A stretch of DNA of 46,780 bases from Kribbella catacumbae DSM 19601 (GCF_000372465.1 NZ_AQUZ01000032.1:1-46780); one strand, 5' to 3'; shown: positions 14,133 through 23,311, numbered from the stretch's first letter. Notes: generated from the letters alone by a model not told the origin. Translations and numbers: made by a program.

Positions 14133-16832
14133 ATGCGTCGTCGACCGCTGCCCTTTCTGTCCGCCGTCGGCGTGATCGCGCTGACCGCACCCCTCGCCCT
14201 TGCCGCACCAAGCGCCACAGCCAGTACGCCGTACGCCGGGCTCGTCTCGCCGCAACCCCAAGAGCTGACTCGGCGCGGTGACGGGTTCCCGATCCCGCCC
14301 GTCGTGGGGCTGGTGCGTGGCAAGGATTCCGACGCGGACAGTGAGCGCGTAGTACGGCAAGTACTCGAGCGTGCCGGTGTGACGAGGGTGAAGGCCACCG
14401 ACGGCGCCGACCCCGGCACACCGACCACTATCTGGCTCGGTCAGGCCAACACGACTCTCGCAACCCTGCGCGTCACCAGTAGCACCGGGCTGCCCGCCGA
14501 GGGGTACGTACTGGCTGCAGGGCAGGACCGTAGAGGCCGCAGCCACGTCGTACTGGATGGCGTGGACACAGACGGCACGTACTACGCCGCGCAGACGCTC
14601 TCCCAGCTCATGCAGCCTCGGCAGGGAACGGACTGGATGCCTGGCGTGGCGATCAGGGACTGGCCGACCATGCGCTATCGCGGCTCGATCGAAGGCTTCT
14701 ACGGCACGCCCTGGTCGCACGCCGACCGGCTGGATCACGTCGACTATCTCGGCGCCCACCGGATGAACACCTACGAGTACGCGCCGAAGGACGACCCGTA
14801 CCACCGCGAGAAGTGGCGTGAGCCCTACCCCGCCGACAAGCTCGCGCAGCTAGGCGAGCTGGTCAGCCGGGCCCGGCAGAACAAGGTGGACTTCACCTTC
14901 GCGCTCTCCCCCGGGCTCGACATCTGCTACACCTCGGAGTCCGACTTCCAGGCCTTGGTCGCGAAGTTCGAGGCGCTCTATGCGCTCGGCGGGCGGTCGT
15001 TCAACGTGCCGCTCGACGACATCAACTACAACGTCTGGCATTGCGACGCCGACCGGGCGAAGTACGGGACGGGCGGCGCGGCGGCCGGTCGCGCGCAGAG
15101 CGAGCTGCTCAACCGCGTGCAACGTGAGTGGGTCGAGACCAAGCCGGGGCTCGCGCCCTTGCAGATGGTGCCGACGGAGTACTACAACGTCTCGGAAACG
15201 CCGTACAAGAAGGCGTTGCGCGAGTTGATGGACACCGACGTGGTTGTGCACTGGACCGGAGTCGGCGTCGTACCGCGCACGATCACAGCCGCGCAGGCGG
15301 CGCAGGCGAAGGCGGTCTTCGGACACGACATCCTGATCTGGGACAACTATCCGGTCAACGACTACGCGGCCGGGCGGCTGCTGCTCGCCGACTACAGCGG
15401 CCGCGAGCCTGCCCTCGCGTCGCATGTCGCCGGGGTCATCTCGAATCCGATGAACCAAGCCGCGGTCAGCAAGGTCGCGCTGTACTCCTTCGCCGAGCTC
15501 GGCTGGAACCCTGCCTCGTACGACGAACGGGCCTCGTGGCTGCGTGCCCTCGCCGAGCGCGCCGGCGGTGACCGGCGCACGGTCGAAGCCCTGAAGGTGT
15601 TCGCCGACCTCAACACCTACGACGGCACGCTGCACCCGGAGAGCGCGCCGGAACTGCAAGCCGCGATCGACACCTTCTGGCAGACGTGGCGCACGGGCGA
15701 CCGGGCTCGCGCCATCGCCGTACTGCGTCCGGCCGTGAACGCCGTCGCCGCCGCGCCGGCCGTGATCCGGGCCGGTATGGTCGACCCGGCCTTCACGGCC
15801 GAGTCGGAATCGTGGCTCAAGGCAACGGAATTGTGGGGTCGGGCGATGCAGCGCGGACTCTCGGTGCTGGCAGCTGACGGTGCCGCAGCATGGACCGCAC
15901 GTCAGCAGATGACCGACCTGGTCATGCAGGCCAAGGCGATCCGTGACGGCAGGCTGCCGCACAGCGGGACCTATCCGCGGATCGGCGAACGCGTGGTCGA
16001 CCAGCTGATCGCCGAGATAGGACGCGTCCACGACGGTTGGCTCGGCGTGGTCCCTCATCGCGGAGCGTCTACCTCGCTGGGCACCTATCAGGACTACGTT
16101 CCGGCGCGGATGGTCGACGGCGACCCCAACACCTTCTTCTGGAGCAATGGCAGCCCGGAGCCGGGTTCCGAGGTGCGCGTCGACCTCGGGGAGACCACGG
16201 AGATCGGTGACATCGCCGTACTGATGGGCAAGGCGAGCAGTCCTAACGACTACATCCCCTCCGGCGTCCTGGAGTACTCGGTCGACGGTTCCCAGTGGAC
16301 CGAGCTGACGCGGGCGACCACGGCCGAGGTACGGGCCACGGCGCCGGCTGGGACGAAGGCTCGCTATGTCCGGTATCGGGCGTTGGCGGCTGGCGACTTC
16401 TGGGTCGTGGTTCGTGAGTTCTCCGTACAGACCCTTGGTGCTGGGAGGACTGAGCTGACGATCAACGGTACGCCGGCGCCAGCCAGCGGTTCGTCGTACG
16501 CGGCAGCTGTAGATGGCAACGTCGAGACGGCGTATCTGGCGGGCGGTGTGCCTGCGGCGGGCGACTCTCTCGTGGCGACCTTGTCGGCGCCCCGTGCGCT
16601 CGCTGCTGTCACAGTGCTCCAGCGGACTGGTGCGGCTGCTGCTGCGGACGTAGAGGTCCTAGTGGCCGGCTCGTGGCGTCAGGTGGGTCAGGTGGCCGGG
16701 TCCTATGCCGAGATCGACTCCCAGGGTCTGCGGGCCGAGGCGATCCGTCTTGTGTGGAAGGGCGGCAGCGTGGCGCCGCAAGTGGCCGAGCTGGTGCCGC
16801 GGTGGGCGTCTGGACTTGCATCCGGTACCTAG
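14133..16832 (+). CDS. Secreted GH84 beta-N-acetylglucosaminidase with C-terminal carbohydrate-binding region
   Basis: An 899-residue exported glycoside hydrolase. A signal peptide spans about 1-31 (ending TASTPYA). An N-terminal alpha/beta domain covers 35-175. The GH84 barrel follows, with RGSIEGFYGTPW at 183-194, NTYEYAPKDDPYHREKWREP and the catalytic Asp pair in PLDDIN (295-296). A helical bundle runs to about 620. A discoidin/CBM32-like beta-sandwich (about 640-770, FWSNGSPEPGSEVRVDLGE) and a second weak beta region end the protein. The family removes terminal GlcNAc by substrate-assisted catalysis. GAGGAG precedes the ATG. A small hairpin (GCGCA/TGCGC) lies at 14077-14090 upstream. Confidence 0.9.
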   Translation: MRRRPLPFLSAVGVIALTAPLALAAPSATASTPYAGLVSPQPQELTRRGDGFPIPPVVGLVRGKDSDADSERVVRQVLERAGVTRVKATDGADPGTPTTIWLGQANTTLATLRVTSSTGLPAEGYVLAAGQDRRGRSHVVLDGVDTDGTYYAAQTLSQLMQPRQGTDWMPGVAIRDWPTMRYRGSIEGFYGTPWSHADRLDHVDYLGAHRMNTYEYAPKDDPYHREKWREPYPADKLAQLGELVSRARQNKVDFTFALSPGLDICYTSESDFQALVAKFEALYALGGRSFNVPLDDINYNVWHCDADRAKYGTGGAAAGRAQSELLNRVQREWVETKPGLAPLQMVPTEYYNVSETPYKKALRELMDTDVVVHWTGVGVVPRTITAAQAAQAKAVFGHDILIWDNYPVNDYAAGRLLLADYSGREPALASHVAGVISNPMNQAAVSKVALYSFAELGWNPASYDERASWLRALAERAGGDRRTVEALKVFADLNTYDGTLHPESAPELQAAIDTFWQTWRTGDRARAIAVLRPAVNAVAAAPAVIRAGMVDPAFTAESESWLKATELWGRAMQRGLSVLAADGAAAWTARQQMTDLVMQAKAIRDGRLPHSGTYPRIGERVVDQLIAEIGRVHDGWLGVVPHRGASTSLGTYQDYVPARMVDGDPNTFFWSNGSPEPGSEVRVDLGETTEIGDIAVLMGKASSPNDYIPSGVLEYSVDGSQWTELTRATTAEVRATAPAGTKARYVRYRALAAGDFWVVVREFSVQTLGAGRTELTINGTPAPASGSSYAAAVDGNVETAYLAGGVPAAGDSLVATLSAPRALAAVTVLQRTGAAAAADVEVLVAGSWRQVGQVAGSYAEIDSQGLRAEAIRLVWKGGSVAPQVAELVPRWASGLASGT

Positions 16833-16853
16833 GTCCAGGCCTACTGTGGAGAC

Positions 16854-17192
16854 ATGAGCACTCATGAGTGGGCTCCGCAGGCGTGCACGCTGCCGACTGC
16901 GGAGCAACCGTTGCGTGTCGCCGAGTTCGACGACCTCTTCGCCGGTGGCCTTCGTGGTCTCGACCGCGTGGCGCCCATTACGTTGCAGCTGCGACTCGAC
17001 GCTGAGGTCGAAGCTACTGCGCGGGACTTGACCGCACGGGAGTCGAGCTGCTGCTCGTTCTTCAGCTTCGACTACACCGCGACCGCCGATGGCGAACTGC
17101 TGCTTGACGTGACGGTGCCCGAGTCGCAGATCGACGTACTGGACGGCCTTGCCGCGCGAGCGGCCACGGCTCTGATCCATGACGACCGTTAG
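16854..17192 (+). CDS. Small uncharacterised Cys-containing protein
   Basis: A 112-residue soluble protein with no signal peptide. Its central motif TARESSCCSFFSFDY carries adjacent cysteines, with another near the start (QACTLP). Such small proteins occur near metal- or stress-responsive genes in actinobacteria, from memory. I do not recognise a function. The last 14 bp overlap the start of the YnfA-type gene, so the two are probably translated together. Confidence 0.7.
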   Translation: MSTHEWAPQACTLPTAEQPLRVAEFDDLFAGGLRGLDRVAPITLQLRLDAEVEATARDLTARESSCCSFFSFDYTATADGELLLDVTVPESQIDVLDGLAARAATALIHDDR

Positions 17193-17517
17193 GTCCATCG
17201 CGCTGTTCGTGCTGGCCGCCATCGCCGAGATCGGCGGCGCCTGGCTGGTCTGGCAAGGGTGGCGCGAACACCGTGGCCTGTGGTGGATCGCCGGCGGCAT
17301 CCTCGCGCTGGGTGCCTACGGGTTTGTCGCCACCTTCCAGCCCGATCCGCATTTCGGCCGGATCCTGGCCGCCTACGGTGGCGTCTTCGTCGCCGGGTCG
17401 CTTGCCTGGGGCATGCTCCTTGACGGATTCCGCCCGGACCGGTGGGACCTCGCCGGCGCCGCGATCTGTCTGGTCGGGGTCGCTGTGATCATGTACGCGC
17501 CGCGGAGTGCGTCATGA
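17179..17517 (+). CDS. YnfA/UPF0060-family membrane protein
   Basis: A 112-residue protein with four predicted membrane helices (about 6-22, 34-52, 62-80 and 88-106). It has the family blocks AEIGGAWLVWQ, GRILAAYGGVFVAGSLAWG and DRWDLAGAAICLVGV. Members resemble small multidrug-resistance transporters and their role is uncertain. It overlaps the upstream Cys protein by 14 bp and runs convergently into the amidotransferase-like gene, overlapping it by 29 bp. Confidence 0.88.
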   Translation: MTTVRSIALFVLAAIAEIGGAWLVWQGWREHRGLWWIAGGILALGAYGFVATFQPDPHFGRILAAYGGVFVAGSLAWGMLLDGFRPDRWDLAGAAICLVGVAVIMYAPRSAS

Positions 17518-18208
17518 ATCCGGCCGCTGCTTGAGCGAAGGCGCGGATGATCGGGTGCGGCTGCGACCCGTCGCCGGCCAGTTCGGGCTGGAAGAGGGTG
17601 GCGAGGAAGAACGGGTGAGTGGGGAGCTCAGCGATGCGCGGGTCGCCGGAGTCGTCGAAGGCGCTGAAGACCAGGCCGTTGTCGCGGAGTAGGTCGAGCC
17701 GGCTGGTGTCGAGCCCGTACGAGCAGTGGTAGCGCTCGACGGAGCGTTCGGAGCCGACGATGGCTGCGGCCGCTGTGCCAGGGGTCAGCCGGATGGCGCC
17801 TTCGTGGCCGACCAGTGAGCAGGCGAGCGGGACGATGAGGAGGTCGTCGGCGTCGGGGTTGGTTTCGCCGTGCTGCGCGTCTGTTGCGCCACAGACGTTG
17901 CGGGCGAACTCCAGGAGTGCGTGGTGGAAGCCGGCGCAGGTACCGAGGAACGGTACGCCGCTCTCGCGAGCCCATTGGACGGCGGCGAGCGCTCCCGACT
18001 CGCTCGCGTACGGGCTGCCGGGCAGCAACCAGACACCGTCGAAACCCTTGAGTTCTTCGGCCTCGCCCGTCGGCACCCAGTAGACGTCCAGGTCGAGCTG
18101 CTCACGCTCGCGCAGGGCGTCGAGCAGCAGCGGCACCCGCGCATGTGAACGGACTTGCGGCGAGCGATCCGCGACGAGCGCGATCCGGGCGGTGTAGGCA
18201 GTGGTCAT
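17489..18208 (-). CDS. CTP synthase C-terminal-region-related protein (class I amidotransferase-like)
   Basis: A 239-residue protein with a class I glutamine-amidotransferase fold but no synthase partner domain. The nucleophile-elbow region reads PFLGTCAGFHHALLEFARN (Cys in GTCAG), after WLLPGSPYAS. LATLFQPEL takes the place of the usual catalytic His block, so the His-Glu pair looks degenerate and activity is uncertain. The group is annotated from memory as CTP synthase C-terminal-related (seleno)proteins. The ATG at 18208 is preferred over an upstream TTG at 18235. It is divergent from a LysR regulator, the classic regulator-target layout. Confidence 0.75.
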   Translation of the reverse strand: MTTAYTARIALVADRSPQVRSHARVPLLLDALREREQLDLDVYWVPTGEAEELKGFDGVWLLPGSPYASESGALAAVQWARESGVPFLGTCAGFHHALLEFARNVCGATDAQHGETNPDADDLLIVPLACSLVGHEGAIRLTPGTAAAAIVGSERSVERYHCSYGLDTSRLDLLRDNGLVFSAFDDSGDPRIAELPTHPFFLATLFQPELAGDGSQPHPIIRAFAQAAAGFMTHSAART

Positions 18209-18265
18209 GCCCTCATCGTCGCCTTTGGCTGGCAATCAGCGCCAACGATGATCTGTGCAGTCGCT

Positions 18266-18280
18266 ATAAGCAATACTGAT
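18266..18280. promoter_or_regulatory. Candidate LysR binding site
   Basis: ATAAGCAATACTGAT is close to the ATAAG-N5-CTTAT form bound by many LysR regulators. It ends five bases before the lysR-type start codon and lies about 60 bases upstream of the divergent gene, fitting autoregulation plus target control. Confidence 0.45.
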
Positions 18281-18284
18281 CGAC

Positions 18285-19163
18285 GTGGATCCTCACCTGC
18301 TGCGGACCTTCGTTGCCGTCGCCGAACACGGCTCGTTCTCGGCTGCTGCCGCCGAACTCGGCTACACCCAGTCAGCCGTCTCCCAGCACATAGCCGCCCT
18401 GGAACACGACCTCGGTACTGCGCTGCTCCACCGCCGCCCAGTGACCCCGACTCCCGCCGGCGAGCGCCTGCTCGAACACGCAGCCCCGATCCTGCTCCGC
18501 CTGGACGCCGCCCGAGCCGACGTACTGCGAACCGTCGGCGAGCCGGCCGGGACCCTGATCCTCGGCGCGACTCCCCTGGCTGCCTCGCCCGCGACCGCAT
18601 TGACCGAACTCCGCAGAACCAAGCCAGGCCTCGACATCACCGTCGCGATCACCGGGCGAGAGGCCGTCGCGCAGGGAGTCGCCGCCGGCGAGTTCCACCT
18701 CGGCCTGATCGACGGCGTCGCCGCGCCCAGCGACCCACTCCGACTCTTCGACCTCGGCACCCTCCGTACTACGGCAGTCGCCCACGAGCCGCTCGTCGTG
18801 GCATTGCCGGCCGACCATCCACTGGCCGGGCGCAAACGGCTCAGCCTGCATGCTCTGGTCGACGCGCGCTGGATCGACGCCCCCGACCTCGCAGCACCTC
18901 TAAGCGACCTACGAGCCGCCACCGAATCGGACGCTCTCCGCGCCGCCCTCACCTACCACGGCGCGGATACGCTGACCCTGCTCGAATTGGTTGCCGCAGG
19001 CCACGGCCTCGCAGTACTCCCAGCCTCGATCGCACCGCTGCCGGGTGTGTCAACGGTCCTCGTCGACACACCCCGCCTCGTCCACCGAACCGAACTACTC
19101 CACGGCCACATCGAAGAACCGGCCGCAACCACGCTTGCCGCAGTACTGGCTCTTCGCAGTTGA
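18285..19163 (+). CDS. LysR-family transcriptional regulator
   Basis: A 292-residue regulator with an N-terminal helix-turn-helix (TFVAVAEHGSFSAAAAELGY then TQSAVSQHIAALE) and a LysR substrate-binding domain (about 90-290). The GTG start at 18285 gives the standard LysR N-terminus at residue 1 (MDPHLLRTFV). No good ribosome site is seen, so the message may be leaderless or very short. It is probably the regulator of the divergent amidotransferase-like gene. The effector is unknown. Confidence 0.88.
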   Translation: MDPHLLRTFVAVAEHGSFSAAAAELGYTQSAVSQHIAALEHDLGTALLHRRPVTPTPAGERLLEHAAPILLRLDAARADVLRTVGEPAGTLILGATPLAASPATALTELRRTKPGLDITVAITGREAVAQGVAAGEFHLGLIDGVAAPSDPLRLFDLGTLRTTAVAHEPLVVALPADHPLAGRKRLSLHALVDARWIDAPDLAAPLSDLRAATESDALRAALTYHGADTLTLLELVAAGHGLAVLPASIAPLPGVSTVLVDTPRLVHRTELLHGHIEEPAATTLAAVLALRS

Positions 19164-19192
19164 CTCCGCGATCCACCAGCTCTCCTGACATA

Positions 19193-19211
19193 CACGACAC
19201 AGGGTGTCGTG
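19193..19211 (+). terminator. Short perfect hairpin after the LysR gene
   Basis: CACGACAC and GTGTCGTG pair perfectly around AGG. It lies 30 bases after the LysR stop and 34 bases before the DUF488 start. It has no T-run, so it may be a factor-assisted terminator or an operator for the downstream gene. Confidence 0.45.
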
Positions 19212-19244
19212 ATTCGCTGAGAAGCTCATCAGGAGGCCGTGGCA

Positions 19245-19772
19245 GTGGCCGCCTCGGCAGGAGTAGCAGGAAGGTGGGTGTTTCCGGTGATCAGGTTGGT
19301 GACAATCGGCGTTTACGGGTTCACCGCCGAGACCTTCCTCGAGAAGCTCACTGACGGGGGCGCCGGGCTGCTGCTCGACCTCCGCCAGCGCCGCGGCGTT
19401 CGGGGTACCGACTATGCCTGGGCGAACTCGGCGCGGCTTCAGAGCGCACTGAGCGCGGCGAAGATCGGCTATCGGCACGTGAAGGGCCTGGCACCGACGA
19501 CCGAACTGCGCCACCTCCAGTACCGCGAGGACGACCAGCAGGGCGTCGGCAAGCGCAACCGCATCGAACTCGCGCCCGCGTACGCCGAGCGCTATACCCG
19601 GGAAATCCTCGAACCGTTCGATCTCGACGCGCTCGTGGCGGAACTCCCGGCGGACTCGGTGACGGCTCTCCTCTGCGTCGAGCGCGACCCAGAGGCGTGC
19701 CACCGCTCGCTCATAGCCGGGCGCCTGCAGGCCCAGCACGGCATGTCGCTCTCAGACATCCGCCCGGATTGA
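19245..19772 (+). CDS. DUF488-family protein
   Basis: A protein of about 175 residues with the family blocks RLVTIGVYGFTAETFLEKL, LLLDLRQRRGVRG and the C-terminal CVERDPEACHRSLIA, where the Cys and the Cys-His pair are conserved. The biochemical role is unknown; members are small alpha/beta proteins. AGGAGG at 19231-19236 is eight bases before the GTG at 19245 and only two before an in-frame GTG at 19239, so 19245 is chosen. It is convergent with the inositol operon and separated from it by a strong hairpin. Confidence 0.82.
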   Translation: MAASAGVAGRWVFPVIRLVTIGVYGFTAETFLEKLTDGGAGLLLDLRQRRGVRGTDYAWANSARLQSALSAAKIGYRHVKGLAPTTELRHLQYREDDQQGVGKRNRIELAPAYAERYTREILEPFDLDALVAELPADSVTALLCVERDPEACHRSLIAGRLQAQHGMSLSDIRPD

Positions 19773-19775
19773 AGG

Positions 19776-19803
19776 GACCGCCGGGGGTGTGGCCCCGGCG
19801 GTC
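19776..19803. terminator. Bidirectional terminator hairpin
   Basis: GACCGCCGGGG and CCCCGGCGGTC form a perfect 11-bp stem around GTGTGG. It sits between the convergent DUF488 gene and the last gene of the inositol operon, so it would end transcription from both sides. Confidence 0.7.
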
Positions 19804-19819
19804 TGGCCATTCGCCGACG

Positions 19820-21316
19820 TCAGTCGTGGGTGGGGAAGCCTAGGTTGAGGCCGCCGTGGGAGGGGTCTAGCCAGCGGGAGGTGATGACTTTGCCCTTAGT
19901 GAAAAAGTGGACGCCCTCCGTGCCGTGCGCGTGGGTGTCGCCGAACAGCGAGTTCTTCCAGCCGCCGAACGAGTAGTAGGCCATCGGGACCGGGATCGGC
20001 ACATTGACGCCGACCATGCCGACCTCCACCTCGGTCTGGTAGCGCCGTGCGGCGCCGCCGTCGTTGGTGAAGATCGCGGTGCCGTTGCCGTACGGGTTCG
20101 AGTTCACCAGCTCCAGCGCGGCGTCGTACGACTGGACGCGGACCACCGAGAGCACCGGGCCGAAGATCTCGTCGGTGTAGATCGACATGTCCGGAGTGAC
20201 CTTGTCGAACAGTGTCGGGCCGAGCCAGAAGCCGTCGTCGCCACCGTCGAAGGGGCCTTCGCGGCCGTCGACGGCCAGCTCGGCGCCGGCCTCGACCCCG
20301 GCTTCGACGTACCCGACGACCTTGTCGCGGTGTGGTCCGGTGACGAGCGGGCCCATGTCGCAGCCGCGGGTGCCGTCGCCGGTCTTCAGCGTCGCCATCC
20401 GCTCGCGGATCTTGCCGATCAGGTCGTCCGCGACCGGCTCGACCGCGATCAGCGCGGAGATCGCCATGCAGCGCTCCCCCGCTGAGCCGAAGCCGGCGTT
20501 GACCGCGGCGTCAGCGGCGAGATCGAGGTCGGCGTCCGGCAGCACGACCATGTGGTTCTTGGCGCCGCCGAGGGCCTGCACGCGCTTGCCGTTCCTGGTG
20601 CCCGTTTCGTAGACATACCGGGCGATCGGCGTGGAGCCGACAAACGAGACGGCCTTGATGTCCGGGTGCTCGAGCAGCCGGTCGACGGCCTCCTTGTCAC
20701 CGTGCACGACGTTCATCACACCGTCGGGCAGGCCGGCCTCCTTCCACAGCGCGGCCACCGCGTTGACGGCGGACGGGTCCTTCTCGGACGGCTTGATCAC
20801 CACACTGTTGCCACAGGCAACGGCAATCGGGACGAACCAGAGCGGGACCATCGCCGGGAAGTTGAACGGCGAGATGACCGCGACCGCGCCGAGTGACTGG
20901 CGGATCGAGTAGACGTCGACGTTGGTGGAGACGTTCTCGCTGAAGCCGCCCTTCAGCAGGTGCGGGATGCCGCACGCGAACTCGACCACCTCCAGGCCGC
21001 GGGTGACCTCGCCGAGCGCGTCCGAGAGCACCTTGCCGTGCTCGGCGGTGATCAGCGCGGCGATCTCCTCCTTGCGCTCGTTCAGCAGCTCGCGGAAGGC
21101 GAACAGCACCTGCGCGCGCTTGGTGAGCGAGATCCGGCCCCACGCCTTCGAGGCGTCATGGGCGACCTTCACCACCTCGTCGACGGTCACCGCCGAGGCC
21201 AGGTCCAGCTCGCCGGTCACCTCGCCGGTGGCCGGGTTGTAGACCTTGCTGGTGCGTTCGGAGACTCCCGTCCACGGGGTCCCGCCGATCAAATGGGTGA
21301 TTCGCTCAGTACTCAC
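19820..21316 (-). CDS. mmsA: Methylmalonate/malonate-semialdehyde dehydrogenase (CoA-acylating)
   Basis: A 498-residue aldehyde dehydrogenase that converts malonate semialdehyde to acetyl-CoA and CO2, the last step of inositol catabolism (IolA), and also acts in valine breakdown. It shows the family features FNFPAMVPLWF in the cofactor domain, GSTPIARYVYETG, and the catalytic Cys in GSAGERCMAIS near residue 283. The GTG start at 21316 gives MSTERITHLIGGTPW, the usual N-terminus and length. Further in-frame sequence upstream lacks similarity and overlaps the preceding gene. It is the last gene of the operon, 58 bp after the dehydrogenase gene. Confidence 0.9.
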   Translation of the reverse strand: MSTERITHLIGGTPWTGVSERTSKVYNPATGEVTGELDLASAVTVDEVVKVAHDASKAWGRISLTKRAQVLFAFRELLNERKEEIAALITAEHGKVLSDALGEVTRGLEVVEFACGIPHLLKGGFSENVSTNVDVYSIRQSLGAVAVISPFNFPAMVPLWFVPIAVACGNSVVIKPSEKDPSAVNAVAALWKEAGLPDGVMNVVHGDKEAVDRLLEHPDIKAVSFVGSTPIARYVYETGTRNGKRVQALGGAKNHMVVLPDADLDLAADAAVNAGFGSAGERCMAISALIAVEPVADDLIGKIRERMATLKTGDGTRGCDMGPLVTGPHRDKVVGYVEAGVEAGAELAVDGREGPFDGGDDGFWLGPTLFDKVTPDMSIYTDEIFGPVLSVVRVQSYDAALELVNSNPYGNGTAIFTNDGGAARRYQTEVEVGMVGVNVPIPVPMAYYSFGGWKNSLFGDTHAHGTEGVHFFTKGKVITSRWLDPSHGGLNLGFPTHD

Positions 21317-21374
21317 AGCTGTATCCCTACCTCGGTGATCTTCTTGCTTGTGAACGTGCTCGCCTCCGGGGTCT

Positions 21375-22436
21375 TCACCCGAACACCTCGCTCCGGCTGA
21401 CCATCTCGACCGCCACCGGGCGGCCTTCCTGCAAGGACTGGACGCCGGCCGTGCAGACCGCGGCGGCGGCGTACCCGTCCCAGGCCGTCGGGCCGTCGAT
21501 CTCGCCCCGCGCCGCGGCATTCACCCAGCGCTGGACCTCGATGTCGTACGCGAGCCCGAAGCGAACCCGGAAGTCGTCCGGCACCGCACCACCCCAGTGT
21601 CCGGCCTGCCTGGTCAAGACGTCGACCCCGAGCCCGATCGTCGCGCTGCCCCTTTCCGCGACGGCCTCGCAGCGCACCTCGTACCCGACCTGGAAGTTCA
21701 CGAACACCTCCACATCGGCCATCGCCCCGCCGGCCATCTCGAACACGGCCAGCTGCGGATCGAGCACGCCCTCGCCGACCAGGCTGGTCGGCTTCGGGGC
21801 GTGCACGGTGATCCGGGTGATCTCGTCGCCGAACAGCCAGCGCGCCACATCGACCTCGTGCACCAGGGAATCGCGCACGATCATCTCGCTGCGGAACGTC
21901 GGCGCGACCGTCTTGTTCCGGTGCACGTTGTGCAGCAGCAGCGTCCGGCCGAGCTCCCCGGAGTCCAGCAATTGCTTCAACCGCGCGTACTCCGGGTCGA
22001 AGCGGCGCATGAACCCCACCTGGATCAACGACCGCCCGACCTTGTGCTCGGCCTCGACCACCCGCAACGACGACTCGGTGTCCATCGTCAGCGGCTTCTC
22101 GCAGAGCACCGGCTTGCCGTGTTCGAGGCACGCCATCAACTGCTCGGCGTGCGCGAAGCCCGGCGAGGCGATGATCACGGCATCCACCTCGGCATCACCG
22201 ATCAGCGCCAGCGGATCCTCAACCACCCGAACCCCGCCGAGCCTTCCATCCGGGGCCGCACCCGGGCTTCCGTCTAGCGCGCCGCCCAGCGTCGCGGCCA
22301 GTGTGGCTGCCCGGGCCGTGTCGGGGTCGGAGACGGCGACAAGCCGGGCGCCCGAGATCCGCCGGGCGACCCGCTCGGCATGATCGGCGCCCATCATCCC
22401 GACGCCGATGATGCCGATCCTGAGGTCTTGGGTCAT
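21375..22436 (-). CDS. Gfo/Idh/MocA oxidoreductase, inositol 2-dehydrogenase-like
   Basis: A 353-residue NAD-dependent dehydrogenase with Rossmann motif IGIIGVGMMGADHAERVARR, CEKPLTMDTESSL and MIVRDSLVHEVDVARWLFGD for the catalytic Asp/His region. FMRRFDPEYARLK is typical of the inositol dehydrogenase group. It lies in the inositol operon and overlaps the ABC ATPase stop (ATGA), with GGAGAG upstream. A second such enzyme heads the operon, so one may act on myo-inositol and the other on scyllo- or D-chiro-inositol. That division is inference. Confidence 0.85.
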   Translation of the reverse strand: MTQDLRIGIIGVGMMGADHAERVARRISGARLVAVSDPDTARAATLAATLGGALDGSPGAAPDGRLGGVRVVEDPLALIGDAEVDAVIIASPGFAHAEQLMACLEHGKPVLCEKPLTMDTESSLRVVEAEHKVGRSLIQVGFMRRFDPEYARLKQLLDSGELGRTLLLHNVHRNKTVAPTFRSEMIVRDSLVHEVDVARWLFGDEITRITVHAPKPTSLVGEGVLDPQLAVFEMAGGAMADVEVFVNFQVGYEVRCEAVAERGSATIGLGVDVLTRQAGHWGGAVPDDFRVRFGLAYDIEVQRWVNAAARGEIDGPTAWDGYAAAAVCTAGVQSLQEGRPVAVEMVSRSEVFG

Positions 22437-23311
22437 GTGCTCTCCAGAGGGGATTGGATCCGGACCGGCTCGTCGGCCGGACGCACCACCACCGCCTCCG
22501 CGTCGATCCCGCGGAGCTCGTGGCTGAGCGCTTCCAGTTCGGACCCACCCGCCATCTCGTTGGTCAGCTGCTCCAGCGTGATGTCGGCGCGATGGGTGTC
22601 GAGCGCGACCCGGCCCAGCTTGAGGACGACGAAATGGTTCCCGACCAGGTACGCGTGGTGCGGGTTGTGGGTGATGAAGACGACGCCGAGACCGGCGTCG
22701 CGCGCCTTGACGATGTACTTCAGCACCACCCCGGACTGCTTCACGCCGAGCGCGGCGGTCGGCTCGTCCAGGATCAGCACCTTGGCACCGAAGTAGATCG
22801 CCCGCGCGATCGCGATGCACTGGCGCTGACCGCCGGACAGCATCCCGACCGGCTGTTCCAGGTTGGGGATCGAGATCCCCATCTTGGTCAGCTCGCCATC
22901 GGTGATCTTCTTCATCCGCGTCGCGTCCAGCGTTCCGAACGCCTTGGTGAGCTCGTTGCCGAGGAAGAAATTCCGCCAGACGGACATCAGCGGGGCGAGC
23001 GCCAGATCCTGGTAGACGGTCGCGATCCCGCTGTCCATCGACTCACGCGGCGAGGAGAAGTGCCGCTCCTCGCCGTTCACCGACAGGGTGCCCGCGGTGT
23101 GAGCGTGCAAGCCGGCGATGATCTTGATCAGCGTCGACTTGCCCGCGCCGTTGTCGCCGAGCACGCAGGTGATCTCGCCCTGCCGCACCGACAGCGACAC
23201 TCCACGCAGCGCCTGGATGTTGCCGTAGCTCTTGCCGACGTCCTCCAGGTGCACCACCGGTGTGGTGGGACTGCTGGCGGCCTCGCTGGCGAAGCCCTTC
23301 GTGGTAGTCAT
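22433..23311 (-). CDS. ABC transporter ATPase (inositol/sugar uptake)
   Basis: A 292-residue ATP-binding subunit with Walker A GDNGAGKST (52-60), a Q-loop in TVYQDLALAP, signature LSGGQRQC and Walker B VLILDEPTAAL. There is one nucleotide-binding domain, as in FrcA-type sugar importers, not the two fused domains of RbsA-type proteins that usually partner CUT2 permeases. The ATG at 23311 overlaps the permease stop (ATGA). It supplies energy for the adjacent permease and substrate-binding protein. Confidence 0.88.
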   Translation of the reverse strand: MTTTKGFASEAASSPTTPVVHLEDVGKSYGNIQALRGVSLSVRQGEITCVLGDNGAGKSTLIKIIAGLHAHTAGTLSVNGEERHFSSPRESMDSGIATVYQDLALAPLMSVWRNFFLGNELTKAFGTLDATRMKKITDGELTKMGISIPNLEQPVGMLSGGQRQCIAIARAIYFGAKVLILDEPTAALGVKQSGVVLKYIVKARDAGLGVVFITHNPHHAYLVGNHFVVLKLGRVALDTHRADITLEQLTNEMAGGSELEALSHELRGIDAEAVVVRPADEPVRIQSPLEST

